Notes: generated by a model from the letters alone, not told the origin. DNA of 64,000 nt from Sanguibacter inulinus (GCF_013415325.1 NZ_JACBYE010000023.1:1-64000), one strand, 5' to 3'. Counted from the first letter of the stretch, positions 35,286-44,573 are shown. Program-made: numbers and translations.

Positions 35286-35792
35286 ATGGGCGCCGAGACC
35301 GACGCCCTGCTCCGGCGGATCCACGACGAGTACGCCGACATGCTCTGGCGGTACGTCGTCCGGATCCCCTACGACAGCGAGCTCGCCCGAGACGTCGTGC
35401 AGGAGGCGCTGCTGCGTGCGTGGAAGGACGGTGCGATCCTCGAGAGGCCCGATCCTGTGGTGCGGGCGTGGCTCGTCAAGGTGGCCCGCAACCTGGCCCT
35501 GGACGACCTGCGCAGCGCGCGCACCCGCCGTGAGCGCGCCACCGAGGTGCTCCCCGAGGGGCACCAGGAGGACGAGACCCGCCGTTCGCTGGACGCCTGG
35601 TTGGTCACCGACGCGCTGGCCACGCTCTCCCAGGAGCACCGCGAGGTGGTCGTGGGGGCCTACTACGGCGGCAAGACCGTCGCCACGCTGGCCGAGGAGC
35701 TGGGCATCGCGGCCGGGACCGTGAAGTCACGCATGCACTACGGGATCCGCGCGCTCAGGCTCGCGCTGCAAGAGAGAGGCGTCACCGCATGA
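35286..35792 (+). CDS. ECF RNA polymerase sigma factor (SigL-like)
   Basis: 168-aa group 4 sigma factor. Sigma-2 spans about residues 8-75 (DSELARDVVQEALLRAWKD is region 2.2) and sigma-4 about 105-160 (TLAEELGIAAGTVKSRMHYG). It is cotranscribed with a zinc-type anti-sigma factor by an ATGA overlap and preceded by a promoter with the same elements as the divergent lipoprotein promoter. Pairing with a HxxxCxxC anti-sigma factor and the TGAAC/CGTC promoter favours the SigK/SigL-type group; exact class is inferred. ATG at 35286 follows GGGGCGG. Confidence 0.92.
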   Translation: MGAETDALLRRIHDEYADMLWRYVVRIPYDSELARDVVQEALLRAWKDGAILERPDPVVRAWLVKVARNLALDDLRSARTRRERATEVLPEGHQEDETRRSLDAWLVTDALATLSQEHREVVVGAYYGGKTVATLAEELGIAAGTVKSRMHYGIRALRLALQERGVTA

Positions 35793-36502
35793 CCCACCAG
35801 ACCGACCCCTACGCGGACTGGGACGGCGCGTACGTCCTCGGTGCGTTGAGCCATGACGACCGTCGGGAGTACGAGCAGCACCTCAAGACGTGCGAGCTGT
35901 GCAGCCGGGCTGTCGGAGAGCTCGCCGGGATCCCCTGGGTGCTCGGGCTCGTCGAGCCCCTCGACGCCCTCGCGGTCACGGGTCCAGCAGCGCAGCCCTC
36001 AGGCGAGGCCGACGGTGAGCCCGCCCCGCCGGTCTCGCTGCTCGCCCGGAGGGCCCGCACCGCCCAGACCCGTCGGCGGGTGCTCCTCGTCGCGGCCGCG
36101 TCCGCTCTCGTGCTCGGCGGCTTCGCGACGGGGACCCTCGTGTCCCAGGTCTCCGGCGAGGACCAGACCCCGGCGGTCCAGGCGCTCGCGGACGAGGTCC
36201 GGCTGCAGCCCGTCGACGGCAGCGGTGTGCAGGCAACCCTGGCGCTGCAGCCTGCCGCATGGGGCACGGGGCTCGAGTGGTCCTGCAGCTATCCGGAGGG
36301 TCGGCTCGTCGACGGCGTCACCTACGAGCTGACGCTGGTGTCCCAGACCGGGGAGCGCCTCACGGCGGCCACCTGGACCGGGGGCCCCACCTCGACGACC
36401 ACGGGCCTGAGCGCCAGCACGGCGCTGGCGCCCGAGGAGATCGCCCGCGTCGAGCTGACGACACCCGCCTCAGACACCCCGTTGGCGTCGGTCACCCTGT
36501 GA
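35789..36502 (+). CDS. Zinc-type transmembrane anti-sigma factor (RskA/RslA-like)
   Basis: 237-aa anti-sigma factor. The N-terminal zinc-binding domain has H31, C35 and C38 (HLKTCELC), a single membrane helix spans about residues 97-118, and the outside domain (about 125-237) is the RskA C-terminal type. It probably holds the ECF factor at the membrane until an oxidative or envelope signal triggers release or proteolysis. ATG overlaps the sigma stop in ATGA. Confidence 0.92.
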   Translation: MTHQTDPYADWDGAYVLGALSHDDRREYEQHLKTCELCSRAVGELAGIPWVLGLVEPLDALAVTGPAAQPSGEADGEPAPPVSLLARRARTAQTRRRVLLVAAASALVLGGFATGTLVSQVSGEDQTPAVQALADEVRLQPVDGSGVQATLALQPAAWGTGLEWSCSYPEGRLVDGVTYELTLVSQTGERLTAATWTGGPTSTTTGLSASTALAPEEIARVELTTPASDTPLASVTL

Positions 36503-36581
36503 CGAGCGAGCACCGGGCGACGGAGACGTGCGGTGACGCCTCGGGAGACGGACTGAGGCCGATGCGCCGCGGGTGCGTCTC

Positions 36582-38687
36582 CTAGCCTTCCTGGACGACG
36601 GCGACCCCCGCCGCATCGACGGTGAGCTCGCCGTCGACCTCGACCCCGCCGGTGAGCTCGGTGCCCGTCGTCTTGACGGTCACCGCAGCACCGGTGTGGT
36701 TGAGGACGAAGAGATAGCTCGTGCCGTCGGCTGCGTGCCTGCGGACGACCTCGACGCCCGCGGGGACGTCGGCCTCGCCGGTGAGCCCGGCGTCGGCGAG
36801 GGCTGCGTCGACGACCGCCGCGACGCCGGCTAGGTCGAGGCGCGCGCCGACGTACCAGGCGGACCCGCCCGAGGTCCCGACGTCGGCCCGCGTGATCGCT
36901 GGCAGACCGGCGAGCGGGCCCTCGTCGAAGGTCGCGACAGCCGTCGCGCCGACCAGGTGGGTCTTCTCGGTCCAGAGGTCGGCCGAGAACGTGCCGCTGA
37001 GCGCGTCGCCGGATCCGCTGAGCCCCACGGTCTCGCCCTCCTGGAGCGTGTAGAACTCTTCGGTGCTCACCCCGAGCAGCGTGCGGAAGGCTCCGGGGTA
37101 GCCGCCGAGACGCACGTGGTCGTTGACGTCCACGATCCCTGAGAAGTACGTGACCAGCACTGTCGCACCGAGCTCGGCGGCGGCCGCGACGTTCGCAGCA
37201 TCCTCGTCGGAGACGAGGTAGAGCGTCGGGACCACGACGAGGTCGTACCCGGAGAGGTCTGCGCTCGGGTGCACGACGTCGGTGGTCACCCCGCGGTTCC
37301 ACAGCGCCGTGTACGTCGAGAGGACCTCGTCGGTGTAGCGCAGCTGCTGGGTCGGGTGCGAGTCGAGCTCGCTCGCCCACCAGGCCTCGTAGTCGAAGAG
37401 CAGGGCCGCGCGCGAGCGGACCCTCGAGCCGACGACAGGGGCGATCTTCTTCAGGGTCTCGCCGAGCGTGACGGTGCTGCGCCACACATCGGTGTCGCGG
37501 CCTGCGTGCGGCAGCATCGACGAGTGGAACTTCTCCGCACCGGCCTTCGACTGGCGCCACTGGAAGAACATCACGGCGTCGGCGCCGCGGGCGACGTGCG
37601 CGAGGGAGTTGCGGAGCATCTCGCCCGGGAGCTTGGGCCGGTTGCGCGGCTGCCAGTTGACCGCCGAGGTGGAGTGCTCCATGAGCATCCACGGCCGCCC
37701 GCCGGCGATCCCGCGCGAGAGGTCCGCCGAGAAGGCGAGCTCGATGTGGCGGGCCTCGTCGGAGGCGATCGTGTAGTGGTCGTTGGCGACCACGTCGACC
37801 TCCGGGCCCCAGCCGAAGTAGTCCATGCCCTTGGTGGCCGAGGACATCATGAAGTTCGTGGTGATCGGCACGTCGGGCGTGATGACCCGCAGCGCGTCGC
37901 GGTGCTCGCGGTAGTAGCCGAGCAGCGCGTCGGAGCTGAACCTGTCGAAGTCGAGCTGCTGCGTCGGGTTCGCGTAGGTCGGGGCCGAGCGCGGGGGGAG
38001 GATGTCCTCGAAGGCGGAGTAGCGCTGGGACCAGAAGGCCGTGCCCCAGGCCTCGTTGAGCGCCTCGACGGTGCTGTAGCGGGCGGCGAGCCACGAGCGG
38101 AAGGCAGCGGCCGCCGCGTCGGAGTAGTCGCGCGGGACGTGGCAGCCGATCTCGTTGTCGACGTGCCAGACCGCCAGCGCGGGGTGGTCCTTGTAGCGCT
38201 CGGCGACGAGAGTCGCCAGGCGGAGCGCGTGCTCGCGGAACACCGGGTGCGTCACGGAGTACGACTGCCGTCCGCCCTGCCACAGGACAGTGCCGTCGGC
38301 CGTCTGCGGGAGGATCTCGGGGTGGCGTGCGGTGAGCCACGGCGGCGGGCTCGCGGTGGCCGTCGCGAGGGCGACCCGGATGCCCGCGGCGTGCAGGCGG
38401 TCCATCGTCTCGTCGAGCCACCCGAAGTTCTGCTCGCCCTCGGCCGGCTCGATGGTCGCCCACGCGAAGATCGCGACGCTGACGATCGTCACACCGGCCT
38501 CGACCATGAGCTCGACGTCCTCGACGCGGGTGACCTGGGGCCACTGCTCAGGGTTGTAGTCGCCGCCGTAGCCGAATCCCTCGAGACCTGTGGGCCAGCC
38601 CGGGCGGCCACCCGGGGTGCTGTCGGGTTGCTCTAAAGGGGTCGTGGCGGCAGGGGACGGAGGACGGTTCGCGTCGGTGAGAGCCAT
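36582..38687 (-). CDS. GH42 beta-galactosidase, second paralogue
   Basis: 701-aa GH42 enzyme, clearly paralogous to the one at 19019-21082 (shared YGGDYNPEQW, GGYPGAFR and MLMEHSTSAVNW). Acid/base is E179 (WHVDNEIGCH), nucleophile E337. No signal peptide. The ATG at 38687 was chosen; a GTG at 38705 in the same frame would start inside an operator-like sequence (38691-38703). No strong ribosome binding site is visible for either. Its neighbour upstream is a LacI regulator on the same strand, 65 bp away, which probably controls it. Substrate specificity relative to the first copy is unknown. Confidence 0.93.
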   Translation of the reverse strand: MALTDANRPPSPAATTPLEQPDSTPGGRPGWPTGLEGFGYGGDYNPEQWPQVTRVEDVELMVEAGVTIVSVAIFAWATIEPAEGEQNFGWLDETMDRLHAAGIRVALATATASPPPWLTARHPEILPQTADGTVLWQGGRQSYSVTHPVFREHALRLATLVAERYKDHPALAVWHVDNEIGCHVPRDYSDAAAAAFRSWLAARYSTVEALNEAWGTAFWSQRYSAFEDILPPRSAPTYANPTQQLDFDRFSSDALLGYYREHRDALRVITPDVPITTNFMMSSATKGMDYFGWGPEVDVVANDHYTIASDEARHIELAFSADLSRGIAGGRPWMLMEHSTSAVNWQPRNRPKLPGEMLRNSLAHVARGADAVMFFQWRQSKAGAEKFHSSMLPHAGRDTDVWRSTVTLGETLKKIAPVVGSRVRSRAALLFDYEAWWASELDSHPTQQLRYTDEVLSTYTALWNRGVTTDVVHPSADLSGYDLVVVPTLYLVSDEDAANVAAAAELGATVLVTYFSGIVDVNDHVRLGGYPGAFRTLLGVSTEEFYTLQEGETVGLSGSGDALSGTFSADLWTEKTHLVGATAVATFDEGPLAGLPAITRADVGTSGGSAWYVGARLDLAGVAAVVDAALADAGLTGEADVPAGVEVVRRHAADGTSYLFVLNHTGAAVTVKTTGTELTGGVEVDGELTVDAAGVAVVQEG

Positions 38688-38690
38688 TCG

Positions 38691-38703
38691 GGAAGCGTAT
38701 TCC
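38691..38703. promoter_or_regulatory. Operator-like sequence before the second GH42 gene
   Basis: GGAAGCGTATTCC, a 13-bp relative of the GGAAAGCGCATTCC operator (one base shorter, one change), 4 bp before the ATG. Too degenerate to be sure. Confidence 0.4.
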
Positions 38704-38751
38704 ACAGCGTGGTCCGGACCAAGCCGCGCCCGAGCGGCGAGACGTCCGGCG

Positions 38752-39807
38752 TCAGCTGCGCGGCGGCGTCGAGTCGCGGAGGATGACCTCGCCGTCGACG
38801 GGCACCAGACGTGGGCTCTCGTTGTCCGGGGCGAGCGCGAGCTCGGTCACCATCGCGCCGATGTCGGCGAGAGGCAGCCGGATGGTCGTGAGCGACGGTG
38901 TGATGTCGCGGAGCGTGATGATGTCGTCGAAGCCCGCGATCGCCACGTCGGCCGGCACGTCCAGCCCGGCGGCGCGGGCCGCGGCCATCGCACCGACGGC
39001 CATGACGTCGTTGACGGCGAACACCGCGTCCACGCTCGTCGACGGGTCGTCGCGACGCCCGACGACGCCGCGGGCGATGAGCTGCTCCATCGCCTCGTAG
39101 CCACCGTCACGGGTGAAGGCGCAGGGGACCACGAGGTCGGGGTCGACGGGTGCGCCGAGCTCGGCGAGGCTCCCGCGGAAGCCGTCGAAGCGTTCGTGCG
39201 CGGTGAGGTGGTGCGCCGGACCGGCCAGCGCCGCGAAGCGCCTGTACCCGCGTCCGTGCAGCTGGCGGGCGAGCTCGGCTGTCGCGCTCCGGTTCTCGAT
39301 GACCACGGTGTCGACGCCGAGCAGCGGCTGGCCGACGGCTGCGGCCCCGCCCCCGCGGGACCTGTACTCGACGAGGGCCTCGGCCAGCGCGGCGTTCGCC
39401 GCCTCGTCGTCGTAGCGCCCGCCCGCGACGATGATCGCCCGGGCGCGCTGGCGCTGCATGAGCTCGACGAAGGCCATCTCGCGGTCCGGGTCGCGGTCCG
39501 TGCTCGCGAGCGTGACGACCAGGCCGGCGCGCTCGGCGGCGGCGGTGACCCCCGACGCGATGGTCGAGAAGTACGGGTCGGCGATGTCGTGCACGATCAG
39601 TCCGAGCGCCGTGGTCCGACCACGGGCCATCGCCTGGGCGTTGGCGTCGGGGGAGTAGCGCAGACGGGCTGCGGCGGCCAGCACGCGCTCGCGCAGCTCC
39701 GGGCGGACTGTACGGTTCGCGCTGCCGTTGATGGCGCGCGACGCCGTGGCGAGCGAGACGCCGGCCTCGCGTGCGACATCGCTCAGGGTGACGGTCATGT
39801 CCGTCAT
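38752..39807 (-). CDS. LacI-family transcriptional regulator
   Basis: About 351-aa LacI/GalR repressor with the helix-turn-helix at the N-terminus (TLSDVAREAGVSLATASRAING) and a complete sugar-binding core ending in AIAGFDDIITLRDITPSLTTI. Starts at 39807 or 39798 (both ATG) are possible; a GTG at 39849 with GAGGAG would add 14 residues but crosses an operator-like sequence. That sequence, GGAGAGGGCATTCC at 39832-39845, differs by two bases from the operator found at 4899 and 18165, so this protein is the best local candidate for the regulator of the dispersed sugar-oxidation genes as well as the adjacent GH42. Confidence 0.92.
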   Translation of the reverse strand: MTDMTVTLSDVAREAGVSLATASRAINGSANRTVRPELRERVLAAAARLRYSPDANAQAMARGRTTALGLIVHDIADPYFSTIASGVTAAAERAGLVVTLASTDRDPDREMAFVELMQRQRARAIIVAGGRYDDEAANAALAEALVEYRSRGGGAAAVGQPLLGVDTVVIENRSATAELARQLHGRGYRRFAALAGPAHHLTAHERFDGFRGSLAELGAPVDPDLVVPCAFTRDGGYEAMEQLIARGVVGRRDDPSTSVDAVFAVNDVMAVGAMAAARAAGLDVPADVAIAGFDDIITLRDITPSLTTIRLPLADIGAMVTELALAPDNESPRLVPVDGEVILRDSTPPRS

Positions 39808-39831
39808 CTTAGGGACACGCAGGGCCACCCC

Positions 39832-39845
39832 GGAGAGGGCATTCC
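39832..39845. promoter_or_regulatory. Operator-like site before the LacI gene
   Basis: GGAGAGGGCATTCC against GGAAAGCGCATTCC (reverse complement of the 4899 and 18165 sites): two mismatches. Consistent with autoregulation. Confidence 0.5.
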
Positions 39846-39867
39846 GCACCATCTCCTCTGTGCCCGG

Positions 39868-41046
39868 TCACAGGGTGGGTGAGATCTGGGTCTCTGGCGC
39901 GGTGCTCGGGGCCTCCGGAGGGCTCGCCTGCGGGTCTGTCTGCGGGGCAGGTCGAGGGTCGAGGTGGCGTCCCGGTCGGACCGTCGCGCGGCGCACTCGG
40001 GCGAGGTCGGCCTCCGACGGTGCGGTCTCCGGCGTCGCCTGGCAGGCGTCGAGCCGGCAGCGCAGCTCTGGCAGGTCGAGGCCGGAGCCGATGGCCACGA
40101 GCCGGCTCGTGGCGTCGAGGGTCTCGTGCAGCACGTCGATGCGGACCTGGCGGCCCGCGGCGTGCACGACGACAGGCGCGGTCTGGCCCGGGGCGATGGC
40201 CAGGTGCACCACTCCCTTGACGCGGAACAGGCCAGTCGGTCGGTCGTCGAGGAGGTCCATGAGCGCACCGGGGTCGACAGGGGCGTCGGTGACGAGGTCG
40301 AGCGACTGAGCGCTGTGGTGCAGGTGCGGGTGTGCGCTCGGTGAGGTGCTTCCGCCGGCGCGGTGCCCGTGCCCGTCCTCGTCGAGCGCGGCGTGCGCGA
40401 GCAGCTGCTCCTGCGGACCGGTGGGCTCCGGTGCCGCGTCGAGGACGAGGCGCGGGTCGAGCACGCCGTCGACCGTCGCGACGACAGGGGCGTGCGGGTT
40501 GAGCCGACGGCACAGTGCGAGGACTGGCGCGACGTCCTCGACGAGGTCGGCCTTGGTCACCACGACGAGACCGGCGCCGGCGATGTGCCGGGCGAGCGAG
40601 GGGTGGGTCGCGAGCAGGCCCTCGGTCTCGACGGCGTCGACCACCTGCACGATCCCGGCGAGGATCGTCGCGGGGTGGTCGGCGACCCTGCGGGCGAGGG
40701 CCTGCGGGTCGGCCAGGCCGCTCGCCTCGAGCAGCACGGCGTCGACCCCCGCGCCACGACGGGCCAGGCGGGTGAGCAGCGGGTGCAGGTCGTCCTCGGA
40801 GTCGAGCACGCAGCAGAAGCACCCGCCGCTCGTCGCGTACACGGCTGTCGCGCTCGTCGAGACGAGCATCGGGTCGATCCCGACGTCGCCGAAGTCGTTG
40901 ACGACAGCCGCGATGCGCAGCCCCCGGGGGTGGGTCAGCAGGTGGTTGAGCAGCGAGGTCTTTCCCGCGCCGAGGTACCCGGCGAGGACCGTGACGGGCA
41001 GAGGACCGCGAGCCTGGTCGCTCGCGGGCGTGGCAGACCGGGCCAC
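39868..41046 (-). CDS. CobW/COG0523-family GTPase metallochaperone
   Basis: 392-aa G3E GTPase. Walker A GYLGAGKTS is at residues 23-31, the metal-binding CxCC motif at C76/C78/C79 (GGCFCC), and a His-rich stretch (HGHRAGG..HPHLHHS) lies near the middle. The CobW C-terminal domain follows (GLFRVKGVVHLAI) and a Pro/Thr-rich tail of about 50 residues ends the protein. Such proteins deliver Zn2+ or Co2+ to client enzymes. GTG at 41046 overlaps the TrmL stop by one base, so the two are cotranscribed. No zinc uptake genes or Zur box are seen nearby. Confidence 0.92.
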   Translation of the reverse strand: MARSATPASDQARGPLPVTVLAGYLGAGKTSLLNHLLTHPRGLRIAAVVNDFGDVGIDPMLVSTSATAVYATSGGCFCCVLDSEDDLHPLLTRLARRGAGVDAVLLEASGLADPQALARRVADHPATILAGIVQVVDAVETEGLLATHPSLARHIAGAGLVVVTKADLVEDVAPVLALCRRLNPHAPVVATVDGVLDPRLVLDAAPEPTGPQEQLLAHAALDEDGHGHRAGGSTSPSAHPHLHHSAQSLDLVTDAPVDPGALMDLLDDRPTGLFRVKGVVHLAIAPGQTAPVVVHAAGRQVRIDVLHETLDATSRLVAIGSGLDLPELRCRLDACQATPETAPSEADLARVRRATVRPGRHLDPRPAPQTDPQASPPEAPSTAPETQISPTL

Positions 41047-41519
41047 TACTCGCCGCCGGGGAACCCGAGCTGGCGCCAGGCCTCGTAGATGACGATCGAC
41101 GCGCTGCTCGTGAGGTTGAGGGATCGGCGGCTCGGGAGCATCGGGATCTTCACCTGGTCGGTGATCCGCGGGTGCGCGAGGACCTCGTCGGAGAGCCCCG
41201 TGGGTTCGGGGCCGAAGACCAGCAGGTCGCTCGGGCGGTACTCGACGTCGGAGTACCGGGTCGTCGCCTTGGTGGTGAAGGCGAAGACGCGGGCCTCGGG
41301 GTCGGTCGCGAGCAGCGTCTCGAGGTCCGGTTGCACGGTCAGGTGCGCGAGGTCGTGGTAGTCGAGGCCGGCACGCTTGAGCTTGGGCTCGGACAGGTCG
41401 AAGCCGAGCGGCTCGACGAGGTGCAGGGCGGCACCGGTGACGGCGGCGAGCCGGATCGCGTTCCCGGTGTTCTGTGGGATGCGGGGCTCGTGGAAGACGA
41501 TGCTCGGGAGTTCACTCAC
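41046..41519 (-). CDS. trmL: tRNA (cytidine/uridine(34)-2'-O)-methyltransferase
   Basis: 157-aa SpoU-family SPOUT methyltransferase of TrmL size, without an N-terminal RNA-binding extension. It begins IVFHEPRIPQNTGNAIRLAA (motif 1) and ends with LVFGPEPTGLSDE and MLPSRRSLNLTSSASIVIYE (motifs 2 and 3), the AdoMet-binding knot. It methylates the wobble nucleotide of leucine tRNAs. The GTG at 41519 was chosen to give the family's normal N-terminus; the frame remains open upstream without matching sequence. Confidence 0.93.
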   Translation of the reverse strand: MSELPSIVFHEPRIPQNTGNAIRLAAVTGAALHLVEPLGFDLSEPKLKRAGLDYHDLAHLTVQPDLETLLATDPEARVFAFTTKATTRYSDVEYRPSDLLVFGPEPTGLSDEVLAHPRITDQVKIPMLPSRRSLNLTSSASIVIYEAWRQLGFPGGE

Positions 41520-41599
41520 CCGCCGATTCTGCCACCGCGTGGCACGGTGCGGAGCGCTGGGCTCCCGGGAGAGCCGGCCCCGGTTGCGTGTGGTGTCTC

Positions 41600-42718
41600 T
41601 CAGTCGCCGTGCACGCTCCCGCCGCGCAGGACCTCGGAGACCATCCGGAGGCTGGCCCGCGCGACAGCCAGCCGCTCCTCGACGTCGGCATCCTCGGGAC
41701 GGGCCGTGACCTTGATCCCGACAGCCTCGAGCGTGGCACCTCGAGCCGCCTGGAGAGTCTCCAGGATCTCTGCAGCACCGAGGAGCGATCCCGCTGACGC
41801 TTCCAGGGCGGGGTCGGAGCCACGAGGGGCGATGTGCTGGTCGCCCCAGGCCGGGCCCCACGGGGTGTCCGAGGCTGCGGCGCCCGAGAAGACGACCGCC
41901 CGGAGCAGCCCCGCCTCGGCCGCAGCCCGCACGTGCTCGACCGGGGTGCGGGCCGAGCGTCCCTCGATCGCCGAACGACCCCAGTTGAGGCTCACTCCGA
42001 GCCTCGACCCGGAGCCCGGGACGTCGTCGACGATCGCCTGCAGCACCGCGATCTCCTCGCGCAGCGGCCAGAAGCCCTTGGCGGGCGGCTGCCCCTCGAC
42101 GAGTGCGTCGCAGTGCTCGACGAGCAGGTGCGCCCCACCGAGGTCCCACGCGAGCACCTCGTCGAGCGACTCGCGGAAGGCCGTGAGAGTCCCCAGACCA
42201 GGCCCGGGGGCGCTGTGCAGCTCGACTGCGGCCAGTCGAGGACGGCCTGCGTCGTCGGCGAGCCGGCGTGCCAGGTCCCGCAGGACGGCCAGGTCGTCGA
42301 GGGCGGCCCGGCGCTGCACGAGGTCAGCGGACGACAGGCCGTAGCCGGGGTCGGAGGCGAGTCGCTGCATCGTCTGGGGGACAGCCGTCACGACGAGGTC
42401 GACGTGCTCGGGCAGGTGCGCCCGGACCCAGCGTGCCGTCTCGGCGGCCGTCCCGGGAGCAGGCAACGGCATCTCGAGGGCCTGCACCCCGAGCCCGTCC
42501 AGACCGGCGAGGAAGGTCGCCTCACCGGCGGGGTCGCCGGGCGCGAGGGCGTAAGCGCCGAGCAGCAGACGCGGGCGTGCGGGGCCCGTGCGGACGGCGC
42601 CGGCTGCGCTCGCGGACTGCGCGGTGCTCTCGGTGCTCCCGCGAGTCTCGGTGCTCCCGCGAGTCTCGCTTCTCGCGCCGCTGCTGCTCTCGGTGCGACT
42701 GCTGGTCTGACGCGACAT
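41600..42718 (-). CDS. DUF4862-family protein (isomerase-like TIM barrel)
   Basis: 372-aa protein. From LLLGAYALAPGDP (about residue 51) to the end it follows the DUF4862 pattern, with AAVELHSAPG, LLVEHCDAL, SLNWGRSAIEGR and the C-terminal VGIKVTARPEDA, resembling xylose isomerase-like barrels. Activity is unknown. The first 45 residues are a Ser/Thr/Arg/Glu tail encoded partly by an 18-bp tandem repeat (ETRGST twice), probably disordered or a later addition; an internal start closer to residue 45 cannot be excluded. Confidence 0.78.
   Translation of the reverse strand: MSRQTSSRTESSSGARSETRGSTETRGSTESTAQSASAAGAVRTGPARPRLLLGAYALAPGDPAGEATFLAGLDGLGVQALEMPLPAPGTAAETARWVRAHLPEHVDLVVTAVPQTMQRLASDPGYGLSSADLVQRRAALDDLAVLRDLARRLADDAGRPRLAAVELHSAPGPGLGTLTAFRESLDEVLAWDLGGAHLLVEHCDALVEGQPPAKGFWPLREEIAVLQAIVDDVPGSGSRLGVSLNWGRSAIEGRSARTPVEHVRAAAEAGLLRAVVFSGAAASDTPWGPAWGDQHIAPRGSDPALEASAGSLLGAAEILETLQAARGATLEAVGIKVTARPEDADVEERLAVARASLRMVSEVLRGGSVHGD
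42629..42664 (-). repeat. 18-bp in-frame tandem repeat (2 copies)
   Basis: CTCGGTGCTCCCGCGAGT occurs twice back to back inside the 5' end of the DUF4862 gene, with degenerate flanks. Confidence 0.9.
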
Positions 42719-42740
42719 CGGGTCTCCAGTGCTCGGACGG

Positions 42741-44444
42741 CTACTTCGCGTCCGAGTATGCCGTGACCACGGCTGTCGTCAGCCGGAACTCCACGGGGGA
42801 GCCCTCGAAGAGGATGCGCCCCGCCTCGTGCGCGGTCTCCTGGACCATCTCGACCACCTGGTCGGCGAGCTCGGCCGGGGTGTGGACCATGATCTCGTCG
42901 TGGAGGAAGAACGCCAGGTGCGGACCGCCGGTGACGGTCTCGCTCAGGGCTCGCAGCCGCAGGCGCAGCAGAGCCATCCAGCACAGCGCCCACTCGGCGG
43001 CGGTGCCCTGCACCACGAAGTTCCTCGTGAAACGTCCCCACGACCGGGCCTGGGCGCGGACGGCCTCCTGCTCGGCGGCCGACCCGCCCTCGGCACCCGC
43101 CGCGGAGTGGGCTGAGCGCCACTCGGCGCTCGGCAGGGGCGAGCTGCGCCCGAGCCACGTCGAGACGATCTCGCCCTGCTCGCCGGCCCGTGCTGCGGCC
43201 TCGACGAGGGCGAGCGCCTGCGGGAAGGCCCGCGTGATGCGCGGGAGCATGCGACCGCTCTCACCCTGCGTCCCGCCGTACATCGCCCCGAGCATCCCGA
43301 ACTTCGCCTGCTGACGGGTCGCGACGGCGCCCGTGGCGACCATGCCCTCGTACATGTCGGCGGCCTGCCCGGCCGTGGCCATCGCCTCGTCGCCCGACAT
43401 CGCCGCGAGGATCCGCGGCTCGAGCTGCGCGGCGTCGGCGACCACGAGCACCCAGCCCGGGTCGGCGCGGACCGCGCTGCGCACCTGGTGCGGCAGCTGT
43501 AGGGCGCCGCCGCCGTCCGAGGCCCACCGTCCGGTGACCACACCGCCCGGCACGTAGACGGGCCGGAACCTGCCGTCGGCCACCCAGGTGTCGAGCCAGT
43601 GCCAGCCGTTGGCGGTCATCAGCCGCGACATCTTCTTGTACTCCAGCAGCGGGGCGATCGCCGGGTGGTCGATCTGCTGGAGCTCCCACGAGCGGGTGGA
43701 GGTCGCGGGCAGCCCGGCCAGGCGCATCGACCGCAGCAGCTCGACGGGGGAGTCCGGGTTGATCTCGCCCACCCCGAGGGCAGCGCTGACCTGTGCGGCC
43801 TTGGCCTCGAGGAGCGCCGGGCGGAAGCCGAGAGCAGGACGGGGCCCGAGGAGCTCGGAGAGCAGACGGTCGTGCTCGACGACGTCCCACGGAACCCCCG
43901 CGAAGGTCATCTCTGCTGCGACGAGCGCCCCGGCAGACTCGGCGGCGAGCAGCAGCCACAGCCGGGACGACTCCGGACGGCCGTCCTCGCCGACTGCTGC
44001 CGTGAGGGCGCGCTGCTGATCGCGCAGCTCTCGCAGCGGGTCGAGCGCGACGGGCGGGGTGAGGTCGAAGAGGCCTTCGGGGGCGGCCGCCGTCCGCGCC
44101 TCGTCCCAGGCTGAGCGCGGCGCGCTCGCGTACGGGGTGCGGGCGGTCAGCGCGCTGCCCCGCAGGATCGTGCGGCACAGGCGCAGGTCCCAGCACCTGT
44201 CGACGCGGACGTCGGCGTCGAGGAGTGCGGGGTACGTCGCTGCGGTGTCGGCCCAGACCCACCGCAGACCGGCGTCCGGGGCGACACCCGTCGGGGCGGC
44301 GTCAGCCTCACGAGCGCGCACCAGCGCCGGGAGCTCCTCGACCTCGACGGTCTCCGTCGCGACGACAGGCAGCCCTGGCTGCGCCCTGTCGACGTCCTGC
44401 ACCACGACGGTCCCGTCGGGCTGAGGGCAGACGACGACGAGCAT
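42741..44444 (-). CDS. Stand-alone family A DNA polymerase (bifunctional 3'-5' exonuclease/polymerase type)
   Basis: 567-aa Pol I-like protein lacking the 5' nuclease domain. Polymerase motif A is VVADAAQLEPRIL with D337, the O-helix is RQQAKFGMLGAMYGG (R377, K381) and motif C is LHDE (H515-D516-E517), so polymerase residues are intact. Residues 1-170 occupy the exonuclease position, but I cannot see a convincing DEDD set, so proofreading may be lost. Such proteins are common in actinobacteria in addition to the main PolA and are presumed to act in repair. The ATG at 44444 was preferred to an upstream GTG frame extension. Confidence 0.88.
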   Translation of the reverse strand: MLVVVCPQPDGTVVVQDVDRAQPGLPVVATETVEVEELPALVRAREADAAPTGVAPDAGLRWVWADTAATYPALLDADVRVDRCWDLRLCRTILRGSALTARTPYASAPRSAWDEARTAAAPEGLFDLTPPVALDPLRELRDQQRALTAAVGEDGRPESSRLWLLLAAESAGALVAAEMTFAGVPWDVVEHDRLLSELLGPRPALGFRPALLEAKAAQVSAALGVGEINPDSPVELLRSMRLAGLPATSTRSWELQQIDHPAIAPLLEYKKMSRLMTANGWHWLDTWVADGRFRPVYVPGGVVTGRWASDGGGALQLPHQVRSAVRADPGWVLVVADAAQLEPRILAAMSGDEAMATAGQAADMYEGMVATGAVATRQQAKFGMLGAMYGGTQGESGRMLPRITRAFPQALALVEAAARAGEQGEIVSTWLGRSSPLPSAEWRSAHSAAGAEGGSAAEQEAVRAQARSWGRFTRNFVVQGTAAEWALCWMALLRLRLRALSETVTGGPHLAFFLHDEIMVHTPAELADQVVEMVQETAHEAGRILFEGSPVEFRLTTAVVTAYSDAK

Positions 44445-44538
44445 GACACCAGTGTGCGGGCTGCCACCCACACGCGGTGACCGGTCGGGCTGTCGTGCAG
44501 CCGGCGCGCTGAGGTCGCGGCGCGCCACGAGCCGGGCG

Positions 44539-44573
44539 GCCCCGGAGCAGGTGTCTGTCGTCTGCTCCGGGGC
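44539..44573. terminator. Terminator hairpin after the PrsW gene
   Basis: GCCCCGGAGCAG at 44539-44550 pairs perfectly with CTGCTCCGGGGC at 44562-44573. Confidence 0.8.
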
